Source: Omnitrophica WOR_2 bacterium RIFCSPHIGHO2_02_FULL_52_10 (lineage in GTDB: Bacteria > Omnitrophota > Gorgyraeia > Zapsychrales > Zapsychraceae). From it: DNA of 9,504 bases. Location of the stretch: positions 9,745 through 19,248 of the forward strand of contig MHGR01000024.1 of NCBI GenBank assembly GCA_001805655.1, in the 5' to 3' direction. This document shows, one piece after another, positions 1 to 6,881 of the stretch. Positions within the stretch are counted from its first letter, which is position 1. Every line of letters starts with the position of its first letter. The notes under the pieces are model-generated. The model did not search any database. It was not told the origin of the DNA and was given only the letters and a program-made list of their open reading frames with translations. A program made the position numbers and the translations under genes.

Positions 1-294
1 AAAGCGCAATACTGTCCCGGATTCTTTGACGTTGATCACCGGTCGGCAAGAGCGCTTCCCGCCGGCGGTCACCTTCCATTTCGATCCCGGCGCGCCTTTG
101 CAGCGCATCACACGCGCCCCCAAGGAGCGGGCGGCATGAATAGCAGCGTTTCCGTCGTCACTGTTTGACGCATTAAAAATCGTCGATGTTCCGCCGCAGG
201 CGGCAATGATAAACGCTCGGATGGAATAGGATTTTGACGCGGGGAGGTGAACACGCCCTCTGAGGAAAGCGGAAGGCTTAACCGTAAGGATCAT
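1..294 (-). CDS. aroA: 3-phosphoshikimate 1-carboxyvinyltransferase (EPSP synthase), N-terminal 98 residues, cut by the window edge
   Basis: Reading the minus strand from the ATG at 294 gives 98 uninterrupted codons to the window edge. The product matches the start of EPSP synthase, the cytoplasmic shikimate-pathway enzyme that joins phosphoenolpyruvate to shikimate 3-phosphate. Residues 17-27 (LPASKSYSIRA) correspond to the family's PGSKS...NRA substrate loop, with K21, S22 and R26 where E. coli has K22, S23 and R27. SDD follows at 45-47, and SGTVLR at 92-97 matches the family GTxxR loop. The start overlaps the stop of the upstream coiled-coil gene as ATGA (291-294), so it is probably translated by coupling and transcribed from the promoter near 1304-1331. 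The loop differs from E. coli: E91 stands for N94 and F98 for P101. The catalytic residues of the C-terminal half lie outside the window. The identification is firm; the full length cannot be seen. Confidence 0.9.
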   Translation of the reverse strand, partial: MILTVKPSAFLRGRVHLPASKSYSIRAFIIAACGGTSTIFNASNSDDGNAAIHAARSLGARVMRCKGAPGSKWKVTAGGKRSCRPVINVKESGTVLRF

Positions 295-1259
295 TGTTTC
301 ACTTTGACCTGATCGTTCTTCTGAACGTTTCGAATCGAAAGCGGCGTGATGAGATCGGCAGCGGACATTTTGGGCTGGAGGCGGGTCACTTTAATGTCGC
401 CCAGGTAATCATTATTGCGGTAAACCGACAGGACGTTGCCGACGGAAAGGCCGTCATTTTCCCCGAGACTGACAATCACGAATTCCGTCTCGACATCCAC
501 GCTTAGGATGCGCCCCTCGACAAAAGAGTCAAGAGTGTTAACGGTCATGTCCAAGGGAACACTGGCGGTTGAATGCAGCGTATCCTCCTCCGCGCCGACG
601 GCATGAGGATTCACAACGATCTCATCCAGCTCAACGCCCAAACTGACGACCTGGCTGGCTTCCTCTTCTCCCGGTCCGGCCCCGATATGTTCCGGCACAT
701 ACACGCTTCCCTTCGTCTGCAGATTTTTCAGCCGGGAAATCTCTTCCTGCTGTTCTTTCGTCGTCTGCTCGTGCGCCTCACTGAATTTTTTGTTCCGTTC
801 CATCTCAGTATTTAATTGAAACTTCAACTCCTTGATTTCTTTTCCATATTTGGCCAGCTCGCTTTTCAGATCCACCGCCGCCTTTTCCTTCTCCTTGAAC
901 GACTGGCTGAGCTCCTCCTTCGACTTTTGGGCCTCATTCAATTTCTCCTGCAGGGATGCGGCCTCGAGTTTTATCTCCTCGCGCAATCCCTTTTCAAGCT
1001 CCAGTTCATCGGAAAGATCGTTCAAGCGGTCGTCCGCCTCTTTCTTTTTCTCTTCCATGAGGAAATTCTGCTTTTTCAGTTCTTCAAATTCCTTTTCCAG
1101 CACCGCTTTATCGCCCTGGAACTCTTCCAGGGTTGTTTCGGCAAGCTTGCGCCGCTCCGTTTCCTTCTGAAAGAAAAACAAAGATATGGCGGTCAGGGAG
1201 ATCAGCAGAATAGCCGTAATGACCAAGAAAATGACAAGCACTTTTCCGGAGGAATTCAT
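291..1259 (-). CDS. Single-pass membrane coiled-coil protein with C-terminal FlgT-like beta domain, function unknown
   Basis: The product has 322 residues and I cannot assign it to a named gene. Residues about 7-30 form one hydrophobic helix with no lipobox cysteine, so it is an inner-membrane anchor or uncleaved signal. Residues about 32-180 are rich in Glu, Lys, Leu and Gln with long charged helical stretches, a clear coiled coil. A linker with a conserved-looking VELDEIVV segment (209-216) follows. Residues about 245-322 look like a small beta domain: GRILSVD at 249-255, then VIVSLGENDGLSVGNVLSVYR at 261-281 and MSAADL at 298-303. This pattern resembles the C-terminal domain of the flagellar protein FlgT and related envelope proteins; that is an inference from pattern only. 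Topology suggests the coiled coil and beta domain lie outside the cytoplasm. The shape recalls MreC, but I see no MreC signature. It overlaps aroA by 4 bp and has its own promoter and ribosome site. Confidence 0.85.
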   Translation of the reverse strand: MNSSGKVLVIFLVITAILLISLTAISLFFFQKETERRKLAETTLEEFQGDKAVLEKEFEELKKQNFLMEEKKKEADDRLNDLSDELELEKGLREEIKLEAASLQEKLNEAQKSKEELSQSFKEKEKAAVDLKSELAKYGKEIKELKFQLNTEMERNKKFSEAHEQTTKEQQEEISRLKNLQTKGSVYVPEHIGAGPGEEEASQVVSLGVELDEIVVNPHAVGAEEDTLHSTASVPLDMTVNTLDSFVEGRILSVDVETEFVIVSLGENDGLSVGNVLSVYRNNDYLGDIKVTRLQPKMSAADLITPLSIRNVQKNDQVKVKQ

Positions 1260-1267
1260 TGCAGGTT

Positions 1268-1272
1268 CCCTC
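1268..1272 (-). promoter_or_regulatory. Ribosome binding site of the coiled-coil gene
   Basis: GAGGG on the minus strand lies 8 nt before the ATG at 1259. It supports that start, which also places the membrane segment directly at the N-terminus. Confidence 0.7.
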
Positions 1273-1303
1273 GTGCTGAGGTTAATCGTATTTGGTAATG
1301 TTT

Positions 1304-1331
1304 ATTATAATTAAAATCAGGTGCAAGTAAA
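1304..1331 (-). promoter_or_regulatory. Sigma-70-type promoter for the coiled-coil gene and aroA
   Basis: On the minus strand a perfect TATAAT -10 box (1304-1309) is preceded, across a 16-bp spacer, by TTTACT (1326-1331), which matches the TTGACA -35 consensus at four of six bases. The surrounding DNA is AT-rich compared with the genes on either side. Transcription would begin near 1297, giving a leader of about 38 nt before the ATG at 1259. This is the only convincing promoter I see inside the gene run and it splits rluD from the downstream pair. Confidence 0.65.
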
Positions 1332-1347
1332 GATTGTTGTGCATTAT

Positions 1348-1361
1348 TTTAGAGCTCTAAA
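1348..1361. repeat. 14-bp perfect palindrome TTTAGAGCTCTAAA between rluD and the next promoter
   Basis: The palindrome begins 4 bp after the rluD stop codon and ends 16 bp upstream of the predicted -35 box. As RNA it could only form a 5-bp stem with an AGCU loop and has no uridine run, so it is a poor intrinsic terminator. Its symmetry and place just upstream of a promoter fit a binding site for a dimeric regulator. Both readings are inference. Confidence 0.45.
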
Positions 1362-1365
1362 CACA

Positions 1366-2292
1366 TTATTTCTTTACCGTTGCGCATTGGGAGTCCATAT
1401 ATTCAAGGAACCCCCGCGGCGCTTTTGTGAAAAACTCCATGTAGCGTTTTGTTTGGGGATGGCGCAGCCCGATCCCCTGGGCATGTAACGCCAGCCTTGA
1501 AAAGGAATTTTTGTCGCCGTATTTGTCATCGCCCAAAATCGGATGGCCCAGATAGGACAAATGCACGCGCAGCTGATGGGTCCGTCCGGTTGTGGGGAAC
1601 AACGCCACCAGCGTGCACCCCTTGGACCGCCTGATCACGCGGTAGCGCGTGTAGGCCTCCTTGGCCCCGTCATCAAACTGGACGGCTTTCTTGTCTTTTT
1701 GGCGGGGATGCCGGCCTATCGGCGAGTTAACCGCCCCTTCATCGAATTCGACGCTGCCGGCCACTAAAGCGATATATGTTTTCCTCATTTCGCGGCGCTG
1801 AAACTGTTTGGCCAGTCTCGCGTGCGTCATGTTGTCCTTCGCGACCAGGATCAGGCCGGATGTTTCGCGGTCAAGGCGATGAACGATTCCGGGGCGCATC
1901 TCCGCATTGATGCGGGACAGCTGGACCGAATAATTGAGCAGGGCGTTGACCAAGGTTCCCGTATAGCATCCTTGCGCCGGATGCACCATCATGCCGGAGG
2001 GTTTATTGACCACGATCAATTGTTCGTCTTCATAAAAAATATCCAGCGGAATGTTTTCAGGTTTAATATGGCGCGGCGTTAAAAAATCTTCCGGGATTTC
2101 GACGTAGACGTCATCGCCGGCGGATACTTTATGATGCGCCTTGACGTTCACTTCATTGACGCGGACATGGCCGAACTCGATTAATTTCTGGACGAATGTC
2201 CGGGACGGCACGCCGGTGAGAACCTGCGCCAGATAGACATCCAGCCGCGTATGAGCGCGATCATGATCCACTTTGAAAATACTGACAGGCAT
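1366..2292 (-). CDS. rluD: 23S rRNA pseudouridine synthase, RluA/RluD family
   Basis: The 308-residue cytoplasmic enzyme isomerises uridines in RNA; RluD-type members modify helix 69 of 23S rRNA. An S4 RNA-binding domain spans about residues 15-67 (RLDVYL at 16-21, FGHVRVN at 40-46). The catalytic domain follows: NKPSGMMVHP at 96-105, then HRLDRETSG at 138-146 with the catalytic aspartate D141, and GRTHQLRVHL at 236-245 with GHPILGDDKYG at 249-259. The length is close to E. coli RluD (326). The S4 domain and motifs fix the RluA family; the exact target (RluD against RluC or RluA) cannot be proved from sequence, although S4 plus this length favours RluD. It starts 14 bp after lgt ends, with only a weak ribosome site (AAAG about 10 nt upstream), so it probably depends on the upstream transcript. 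It is the last gene of the long unit; a new promoter lies after it. Confidence 0.93.
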   Translation of the reverse strand: MPVSIFKVDHDRAHTRLDVYLAQVLTGVPSRTFVQKLIEFGHVRVNEVNVKAHHKVSAGDDVYVEIPEDFLTPRHIKPENIPLDIFYEDEQLIVVNKPSGMMVHPAQGCYTGTLVNALLNYSVQLSRINAEMRPGIVHRLDRETSGLILVAKDNMTHARLAKQFQRREMRKTYIALVAGSVEFDEGAVNSPIGRHPRQKDKKAVQFDDGAKEAYTRYRVIRRSKGCTLVALFPTTGRTHQLRVHLSYLGHPILGDDKYGDKNSFSRLALHAQGIGLRHPQTKRYMEFFTKAPRGFLEYMDSQCATVKK

Positions 2293-2306
2293 GGAAGGTT
2301 ATTTCT

Positions 2307-3221
2307 TTAATCGTCTTCCGGCTGCGAGTACTTGATCAGCATCATATAGGCAAAACTGAACGCGAAGACGAGGATTCCCAGGGAGACAAACTGATAAATG
2401 CTCAGGCCGATGAATAGAATTTCATGATCGGCGCGGAAGAACTCGATGAAAAACCTGAGGGTGGAGGCCAAAATGAGGTAAGAGGCAAACACAAGCCCCG
2501 GGATTTGGGAAGAAATTTGATACCGCCTCAAAATGATGAAAATGATGAGGTATCCCGCGGAAAGATAAATCTGCGTTGGATGCAGGCGGGCATCGTGCAC
2601 GGGAAAATAGACCCCCCATGCGACCGCCTTGCCGTAACAGCATCCGTTGAGCAGGCATCCGATGCGGCCGATGGACTCGCCCAAGGCCACATAGGGAGCG
2701 CACAGATCGAGCGTGGCGGGGAGAAACAGCTTCCGCCCCTTTATAAAGAGGTACGTGACTAAACCTCCGATGATCAACCCCCCCTGCCAGGCCAGGCCGC
2801 CCTTCTGAATCATAAGAATTTCATTGGGGTTGGCGGCGAAGAACGGATAATTCAGAAGCACATAAAATGCCCGGGCGCCGATGATGCCGCCGACCATGGC
2901 CCAAAAGACCAGATCATAAATCACCTCGGGCTTGATATTGCTCGCGCCCGCGTCGCGGACAAGTAAAAACGTGCCTGTCATCACGGCTATGGCCAATAAA
3001 AGCCCGTAGGCGTGGATCGTTACCGGCAGGAACATCGGAACCATGGCTAAAATCGACAAAGCGAGCACCCAGAACAGGACCGCGGCGACCTGCTGGCGCT
3101 TGAATCCGTCTTTGTGGGACACCGCCAGCAGCACGACCATCCCAACGGCCGCGATGGCCGTGACAATAATCGCGTACGTATAGATGCTGAAGGGCTCTAT
3201 TTTGCAGATAATCGGAAACAT
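2307..3221 (-). CDS. lgt: Prolipoprotein diacylglyceryl transferase, with an extra N-terminal membrane repeat
   Basis: Lgt transfers diacylglycerol from phosphatidylglycerol to the lipobox cysteine of prolipoproteins in the inner membrane, the step before LspA. The 304-residue product is almost wholly hydrophobic segments. Family landmarks are HAYG at 70-73, GARAFYVL at 115-122, GGLAWQGG at 141-148, GRIGCLLNGCCYG at 185-197 (R186 corresponds to the essential arginine of the GRxGN signature), HPTQIY at 214-219 and RFFIEFFR at 256-263. It is longer than many Lgt proteins because residues about 11-62 look like a second, divergent copy of residues 67-118 (see findings). The position of E. coli H103 appears to be Q146, and the usual GNF of the signature is replaced by a Cys-rich GCLLNGCC, a variant seen in other lineages. 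The start overlaps lspA by 25 bp with no clear ribosome site, which suggests coupling. Identification is firm. Confidence 0.94.
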   Translation of the reverse strand: MFPIICKIEPFSIYTYAIIVTAIAAVGMVVLLAVSHKDGFKRQQVAAVLFWVLALSILAMVPMFLPVTIHAYGLLLAIAVMTGTFLLVRDAGASNIKPEVIYDLVFWAMVGGIIGARAFYVLLNYPFFAANPNEILMIQKGGLAWQGGLIIGGLVTYLFIKGRKLFLPATLDLCAPYVALGESIGRIGCLLNGCCYGKAVAWGVYFPVHDARLHPTQIYLSAGYLIIFIILRRYQISSQIPGLVFASYLILASTLRFFIEFFRADHEILFIGLSIYQFVSLGILVFAFSFAYMMLIKYSQPEDD

Positions 3222-3679
3222 TTGATGGCTATGATGACCGCGCCGATAGTGATCGCGCTATCGGCAATGTTAAACACCGGCCAGATGCGGAAATCGATAA
3301 AGTCAATCACATGACCGTACACGATCCGGTCAATGAGATTGCCGATGGCCCCGCCCAGGATCAGGGAAAACGCAATAATGTAAATACGGCTGAGCGCCTG
3401 GTCGTTGCGCCGGTAATAATAGATGTTGAATATCAAAAGAAAAATCGCGATGATCGGAATCACGATGAACACAATGCCCTGATCTTTAAAAAACCCAAAA
3501 GCGACGCCGGTGTTGTGAACGAGCGTCATGTGCAAAACATTGTGGATGACCGGCAAGGATTCGCCGTCTGCTAACAGGTCGGAAAAAAAGAGTTTTGTCA
3601 AACGGTCAGCGTAAACAACAGTGAACGTCACGATGATCGCGATGAGGATGTCTTTTTGAGATCGCAGGAGATCTCTCAT
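3197..3679 (-). CDS. lspA: Lipoprotein signal peptidase (signal peptidase II)
   Basis: The 160-residue inner-membrane aspartyl protease removes signal peptides from lipidated prolipoproteins. Four hydrophobic segments are visible (about 10-25, 66-87, 98-116, 137-155), the usual topology. Family motifs are all present: ADRLTK at 24-29, HNTGVAFG at 55-62, GGAIGNLIDR at 109-118 and WPVFNIADS at 133-141. D118 and D140 are the expected catalytic pair. Length is normal. The ATG at 3679 overlaps the stop of the dksA-like gene as ATGA, and the 3' end overlaps lgt by 25 bp, so the three are probably translationally coupled. No strong ribosome site stands before it, and a small hairpin lies within its first codons. 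lspA next to lgt places both lipoprotein-maturation enzymes together; lnt is not in the window. Confidence 0.96.
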   Translation of the reverse strand: MRDLLRSQKDILIAIIVTFTVVYADRLTKLFFSDLLADGESLPVIHNVLHMTLVHNTGVAFGFFKDQGIVFIVIPIIAIFLLIFNIYYYRRNDQALSRIYIIAFSLILGGAIGNLIDRIVYGHVIDFIDFRIWPVFNIADSAITIGAVIIAIKCFRLSAK

Positions 3680-4059
3680 CTTTTGGTTTCAATCTTCTCC
3701 TGGCACTTAAGGCATGTGTCCGCGTAGGGAATGGCGTTCAGCCGCATCAGAGGGATCGGTTTTTCGCATTCAATGCAGGCCCCGAAGGATTGATCCTCGA
3801 TGCGCTTGAGGGCCTGGTCGATTTTTAAGAGAACTTCCCGCTCGTTCGAGGCCAACCCCAGATTGAATTCGCGGTCATACATGTCCGTGGCAACATCCGC
3901 CATGTGCAGGACATGACCGGAAACATCTCCGGATTCGCTTTCCTGGGATCCGGGATTCTTGGACATATTGTTGATGTCGTGCACAAGCTCCTCTTTGAGC
4001 TTGAAGAGCATCTTTTTGTAATGTTCCAGCTTCCTTTTGTCGAATCTCTTTTCTACCAT
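3676..4059 (-). CDS. DksA/TraR family C4 zinc-finger protein
   Basis: The 127-residue product begins with a helical, charged region (about 1-45), a middle segment ending in YDREFNL at 61-67, then a C-terminal zinc finger with C95, C98, C116 and C119 (C-x2-C-x17-C-x2-C). DksA-like proteins enter the RNA polymerase secondary channel and, with ppGpp, adjust transcription; this one is cytoplasmic by composition. The coiled-coil tip motif DxxDxA of E. coli DksA is not kept: the aligned stretch reads ADVATD (residues 54-59). It therefore belongs to the broader TraR/DksA family, and a true DksA role is uncertain. A longer frame opens up to 4158 inside ileS, but the ATG at 4059 has an AAGGAG site 8 nt upstream and overlaps the ileS stop as TGATG. 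Its place between ileS and lspA recurs in several bacterial lineages. Confidence 0.92.
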   Translation of the reverse strand: MVEKRFDKRKLEHYKKMLFKLKEELVHDINNMSKNPGSQESESGDVSGHVLHMADVATDMYDREFNLGLASNEREVLLKIDQALKRIEDQSFGACIECEKPIPLMRLNAIPYADTCLKCQEKIETKR

Positions 4060-6881
4060 CAGATGAACTCCTTGACTATGGCCGCGCACCGCTGACATAA
4101 CGTTGGATGTTCCGCATCCTTGCCGACGTCCACACGATAATTCCAGCAGCGGCCGCACTTCACGCCGTCCGCTTTGAGAATCGCAATCTCCGTTTGAGCA
4201 AATTCATCGCTCATCCCCCGCTCAACCTTGCCGGCCTTCTCAACCTCGACCTGCGACACAATAAACGCCGTCGGCAACATGCCTTTTGACCCGTTCAAAT
4301 ACTTCCAGTCCTTCTCGCTGGCCGTCCTGAAGACGATTTTGGCCTCCAGCGCGCTGCCAATTGCGCCGTTCCGCCTCTTGTCATCAAGCGCTTTAAGGAC
4401 ATGCGGGCGCAAAGCCGCCAGAGGGGCGAATTTTTCCTTGACCAGCGTATTATCCCATTCTCCGGGGCAATCCAGCCAGGGCAGCACGTGCACGCTTGGC
4501 ACCGAATGCGTGTCCGCCCCTTTGGGCATTTCCCTGAAAATCTCCTCAGCGGTAAAGCAGAAGATCGGGGCAATCGCCCGGACCAGATGATTGAGGATTT
4601 GATAAAGAGCCGTCTGCGCCGACCGTCTTTCCGGCGATTTAGACGCAGAAGTATACAGCCGATCTTTTAGGATGTCAAGATAAAAACTGGACAGATCCTC
4701 GTTACAGAAGGCATACAAGCACTTATAAACTTTGGCGAACTCATACCGGTCATAATGGTCCTTAACCGAGCGCATCACCTCGCACAGGCGGCCCAGCGCC
4801 CATTGGTCCATGGCCTGCAATTCTGCAAAAGGGAGGGAATGTTTATCCGGATTAAACTCATAGAGGTTGCCCAAAAGGTACCTGACCGTGTTGCGGATCT
4901 TGCGGTAGGCGTCGCTAAGGCGGTTGAGGGTCTCCTGGGATATCCGGACATCGTCATTGTAGAAGCTTGAAGCGACCCATAAGCGCAGGATGTCCGCCCC
5001 GCCCGTTTTGATGATATCCTGCGGAGAGATTACGTTGCCCAACGATTTGGACATCTTCCTCCCCTCCCCATCCACCACAAACCCATGCGTCAGAACCGCT
5101 TTGAACGGCGGCTTGGAATCGATGGCCACCGCTGGAATCAGCGAAGACTGAAACCATCCCCTGTGTTGATCGGAGCCTTCAAGATAAAGGTCAATCGGTA
5201 TTTTCATTTTCAGCCGTGATTTGATAACGGCTTGATAACTCACGCCGGAATCAAACCAGACATCCAGAATGTCATTGGTCCTTTCAAAACTACTGCCGCG
5301 ACAGTCAGGACATTTAAAACCGTGCGGGACTAATTCCCCGACGTCCATTTTAAACCAGGCATCGCTCCCTTGCGTCCGGACAATATCGGCGAAATGATCA
5401 ATGACTTTGGAATACAATTTGTGCCCGCCGCCGCAGCCTTGACAGGCCAAGGCCGGGATGGGAACCCCCCAATGGCGCTGGCGGGAGAGGCACCAATCCG
5501 GGCGGTTGGCGATCATGCCCCGTATCCTTTCTTCGCCGGCCTCGGGGATCCATTGCACGTCGCGTTTGATCACGTCGTTGAGCTTGCCGCGCAATCCGTC
5601 ATGATCGATCTTCAGGAACCATTGTTCCGTGGCCCGGAAGATGACCGGCGACTTGCACCGCCAGCAATGCGGGTAGGAATGCCGCACATCTTCCGAAGCA
5701 AACAGTACACCCTGAGCATCCAAGTCCTCGATGATCCTGTCATTTGCTTTAAAAACATGCTGCCCGGCGTACCTGCTGGCCGCCTGCGTGTAGATCCCGC
5801 GCGCATCCACGGGCATGATCACGTCCAGGTTGTGCTTGAGTCCCGTCTCAAAGTCATCCTGCCCGTGCCCCGGCGCGGTATGCACCAGGCCGGTCCCGTC
5901 TTCTTTCGTCACATAATCCGCGACCACGATCTTGCATTCCTTGTTAAGCCCGAACGGATGACAATAATACAAGTCCGTGAGGTCTTCGCCGGAGATCTCC
6001 TTCAGGATTTTGAACTGTTTGACGCCCCCTTTGTCCAGGACATGCGCGCACAGGGATTGCTCGATGATCAAGATTTCCTTGCCGGTATCCACCACCGCGT
6101 AACGGAATGCCGCGTGCACGGCGACCGCGACGTTCGCGACCAGCGTCCAAGGGGTCGTCGTCCATATCAGCAGGGAAACTTTTTTGTCTTCCGCCGCCCT
6201 GAATTTAAGCATGTCTTGATTGCCGACCTCAAACTTGACATAGATCGAGGGCGAGGTATGGTCTTCGTGCTCCACTTCCGCCTCGGCCAGCGCTGTTTCG
6301 CAGCGGAAACACCAGTTCACCGGCTTCAGCCCGCGATAAATAAATCCTTTCTTATGCAGTTCACCGAACGACTTGAGGATCCAGTACTCATACTCCGGGT
6401 CAAGCGTGAGATAAGGCGTGTCCCATTCGCCAAACACCCCCAGCCGCTTGAATTGCTCGCGCTGGATACCGACGTACTTCATCGCGTAGGCGTGCGCCTT
6501 TTTCCTGAACTCCAGGCTGTCCACTTCGGACTTATGCTTCTTCATCTCCGTTAGCAGCTTATGCTCGATGGGTAAGCCGTGGCAATCCCAGCCGGGGATG
6601 TAGAGCGCGTCATAACCTTGCATCGCGCGGAACTTCACGATGATGTCTTTGAGAATCTTATTCAGGGCATGGCCGATATGGATGTCGCCGTTGGCATACG
6701 GCGGCCCGTCGTGGAGGATAAACGGCGGCTTCCCCTTGGCCTTCTCCCGGATCTTGGCATACAACCCTTCCTTCTCCCATTGCTGAAGAAACGCCGGCTC
6801 TTTTTGCGTCAGGCCGGCGCGCATGTCGAACGCTGTTTTGGGCAAATTTAAGGTTTTTTGATAATCCACGGCCTGGCTCAT
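4059..6881 (-). CDS. ileS: Isoleucyl-tRNA synthetase
   Basis: The 940-residue cytoplasmic class I synthetase charges tRNA-Ile with isoleucine. HIGH is at 68-71 inside [15 protein letters not shown], and KMSKSLGN at 609-616. The CP1 editing domain, which removes misactivated valine, is intact, with TTTPWT at 241-246 and [10 protein letters not shown] at 334-343. WFDSG (542-546) and [12 protein letters not shown] (569-580) complete the catalytic core. The C-terminus carries a zinc finger, C909, C912, C929 and C932, typical of the bacterial form of about 940 residues. Extra CxxC pairs occur at 191/194, 406/409, 480/483 and 524/527. The start overlaps mtnP by ATGA (6878-6881) without a clear ribosome site, and the stop overlaps the next gene by one base. 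No T-box leader is possible in this arrangement. The C-terminal zinc and length separate it from the eukaryote-like IleRS that confers mupirocin resistance. Confidence 0.98.
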   Translation of the reverse strand: MSQAVDYQKTLNLPKTAFDMRAGLTQKEPAFLQQWEKEGLYAKIREKAKGKPPFILHDGPPYANGDIHIGHALNKILKDIIVKFRAMQGYDALYIPGWDCHGLPIEHKLLTEMKKHKSEVDSLEFRKKAHAYAMKYVGIQREQFKRLGVFGEWDTPYLTLDPEYEYWILKSFGELHKKGFIYRGLKPVNWCFRCETALAEAEVEHEDHTSPSIYVKFEVGNQDMLKFRAAEDKKVSLLIWTTTPWTLVANVAVAVHAAFRYAVVDTGKEILIIEQSLCAHVLDKGGVKQFKILKEISGEDLTDLYYCHPFGLNKECKIVVADYVTKEDGTGLVHTAPGHGQDDFETGLKHNLDVIMPVDARGIYTQAASRYAGQHVFKANDRIIEDLDAQGVLFASEDVRHSYPHCWRCKSPVIFRATEQWFLKIDHDGLRGKLNDVIKRDVQWIPEAGEERIRGMIANRPDWCLSRQRHWGVPIPALACQGCGGGHKLYSKVIDHFADIVRTQGSDAWFKMDVGELVPHGFKCPDCRGSSFERTNDILDVWFDSGVSYQAVIKSRLKMKIPIDLYLEGSDQHRGWFQSSLIPAVAIDSKPPFKAVLTHGFVVDGEGRKMSKSLGNVISPQDIIKTGGADILRLWVASSFYNDDVRISQETLNRLSDAYRKIRNTVRYLLGNLYEFNPDKHSLPFAELQAMDQWALGRLCEVMRSVKDHYDRYEFAKVYKCLYAFCNEDLSSFYLDILKDRLYTSASKSPERRSAQTALYQILNHLVRAIAPIFCFTAEEIFREMPKGADTHSVPSVHVLPWLDCPGEWDNTLVKEKFAPLAALRPHVLKALDDKRRNGAIGSALEAKIVFRTASEKDWKYLNGSKGMLPTAFIVSQVEVEKAGKVERGMSDEFAQTEIAILKADGVKCGRCWNYRVDVGKDAEHPTLCQRCAAIVKEFI
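4068..4073 (-). promoter_or_regulatory. Ribosome binding site that sets the start of the DksA/TraR-like gene
   Basis: AAGGAG on the minus strand, within the last ileS codons, lies 8 nt before the ATG at 4059. It is among the strongest ribosome sites in the window and argues against the longer frame that begins at 4158. Confidence 0.8.

Noticed and set aside
291..1259. The coiled-coil protein as MreC
   Set aside because: The helix, coiled coil and beta-domain order is similar, but no MreC sequence signature is visible, the coiled coil is much longer, and mreB or mreD are not nearby.
816..1298. Plus-strand open frames opposite the coiled-coil gene
   Set aside because: They mirror the Lys/Glu-rich coiled coil as Leu/Phe-rich strings, a typical antisense artefact, with no ribosome site.
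1348..1361. The palindrome after rluD as an intrinsic terminator
   Set aside because: The possible stem is only 5 bp, AT-rich, and no uridine run follows on the minus strand.
4060..4158. A 33-residue N-terminal extension of the DksA/TraR-like protein
   Set aside because: It lies inside the ileS zinc-finger coding region, shows no family similarity, and a strong ribosome site points to the ATG at 4059.
5370..6554. A 394-codon open frame on the plus strand across ileS
   Set aside because: It is fully antisense to conserved ileS motifs (editing and catalytic domains), has no recognisable domain or ribosome site, and long antisense frames are common opposite GC-rich genes.
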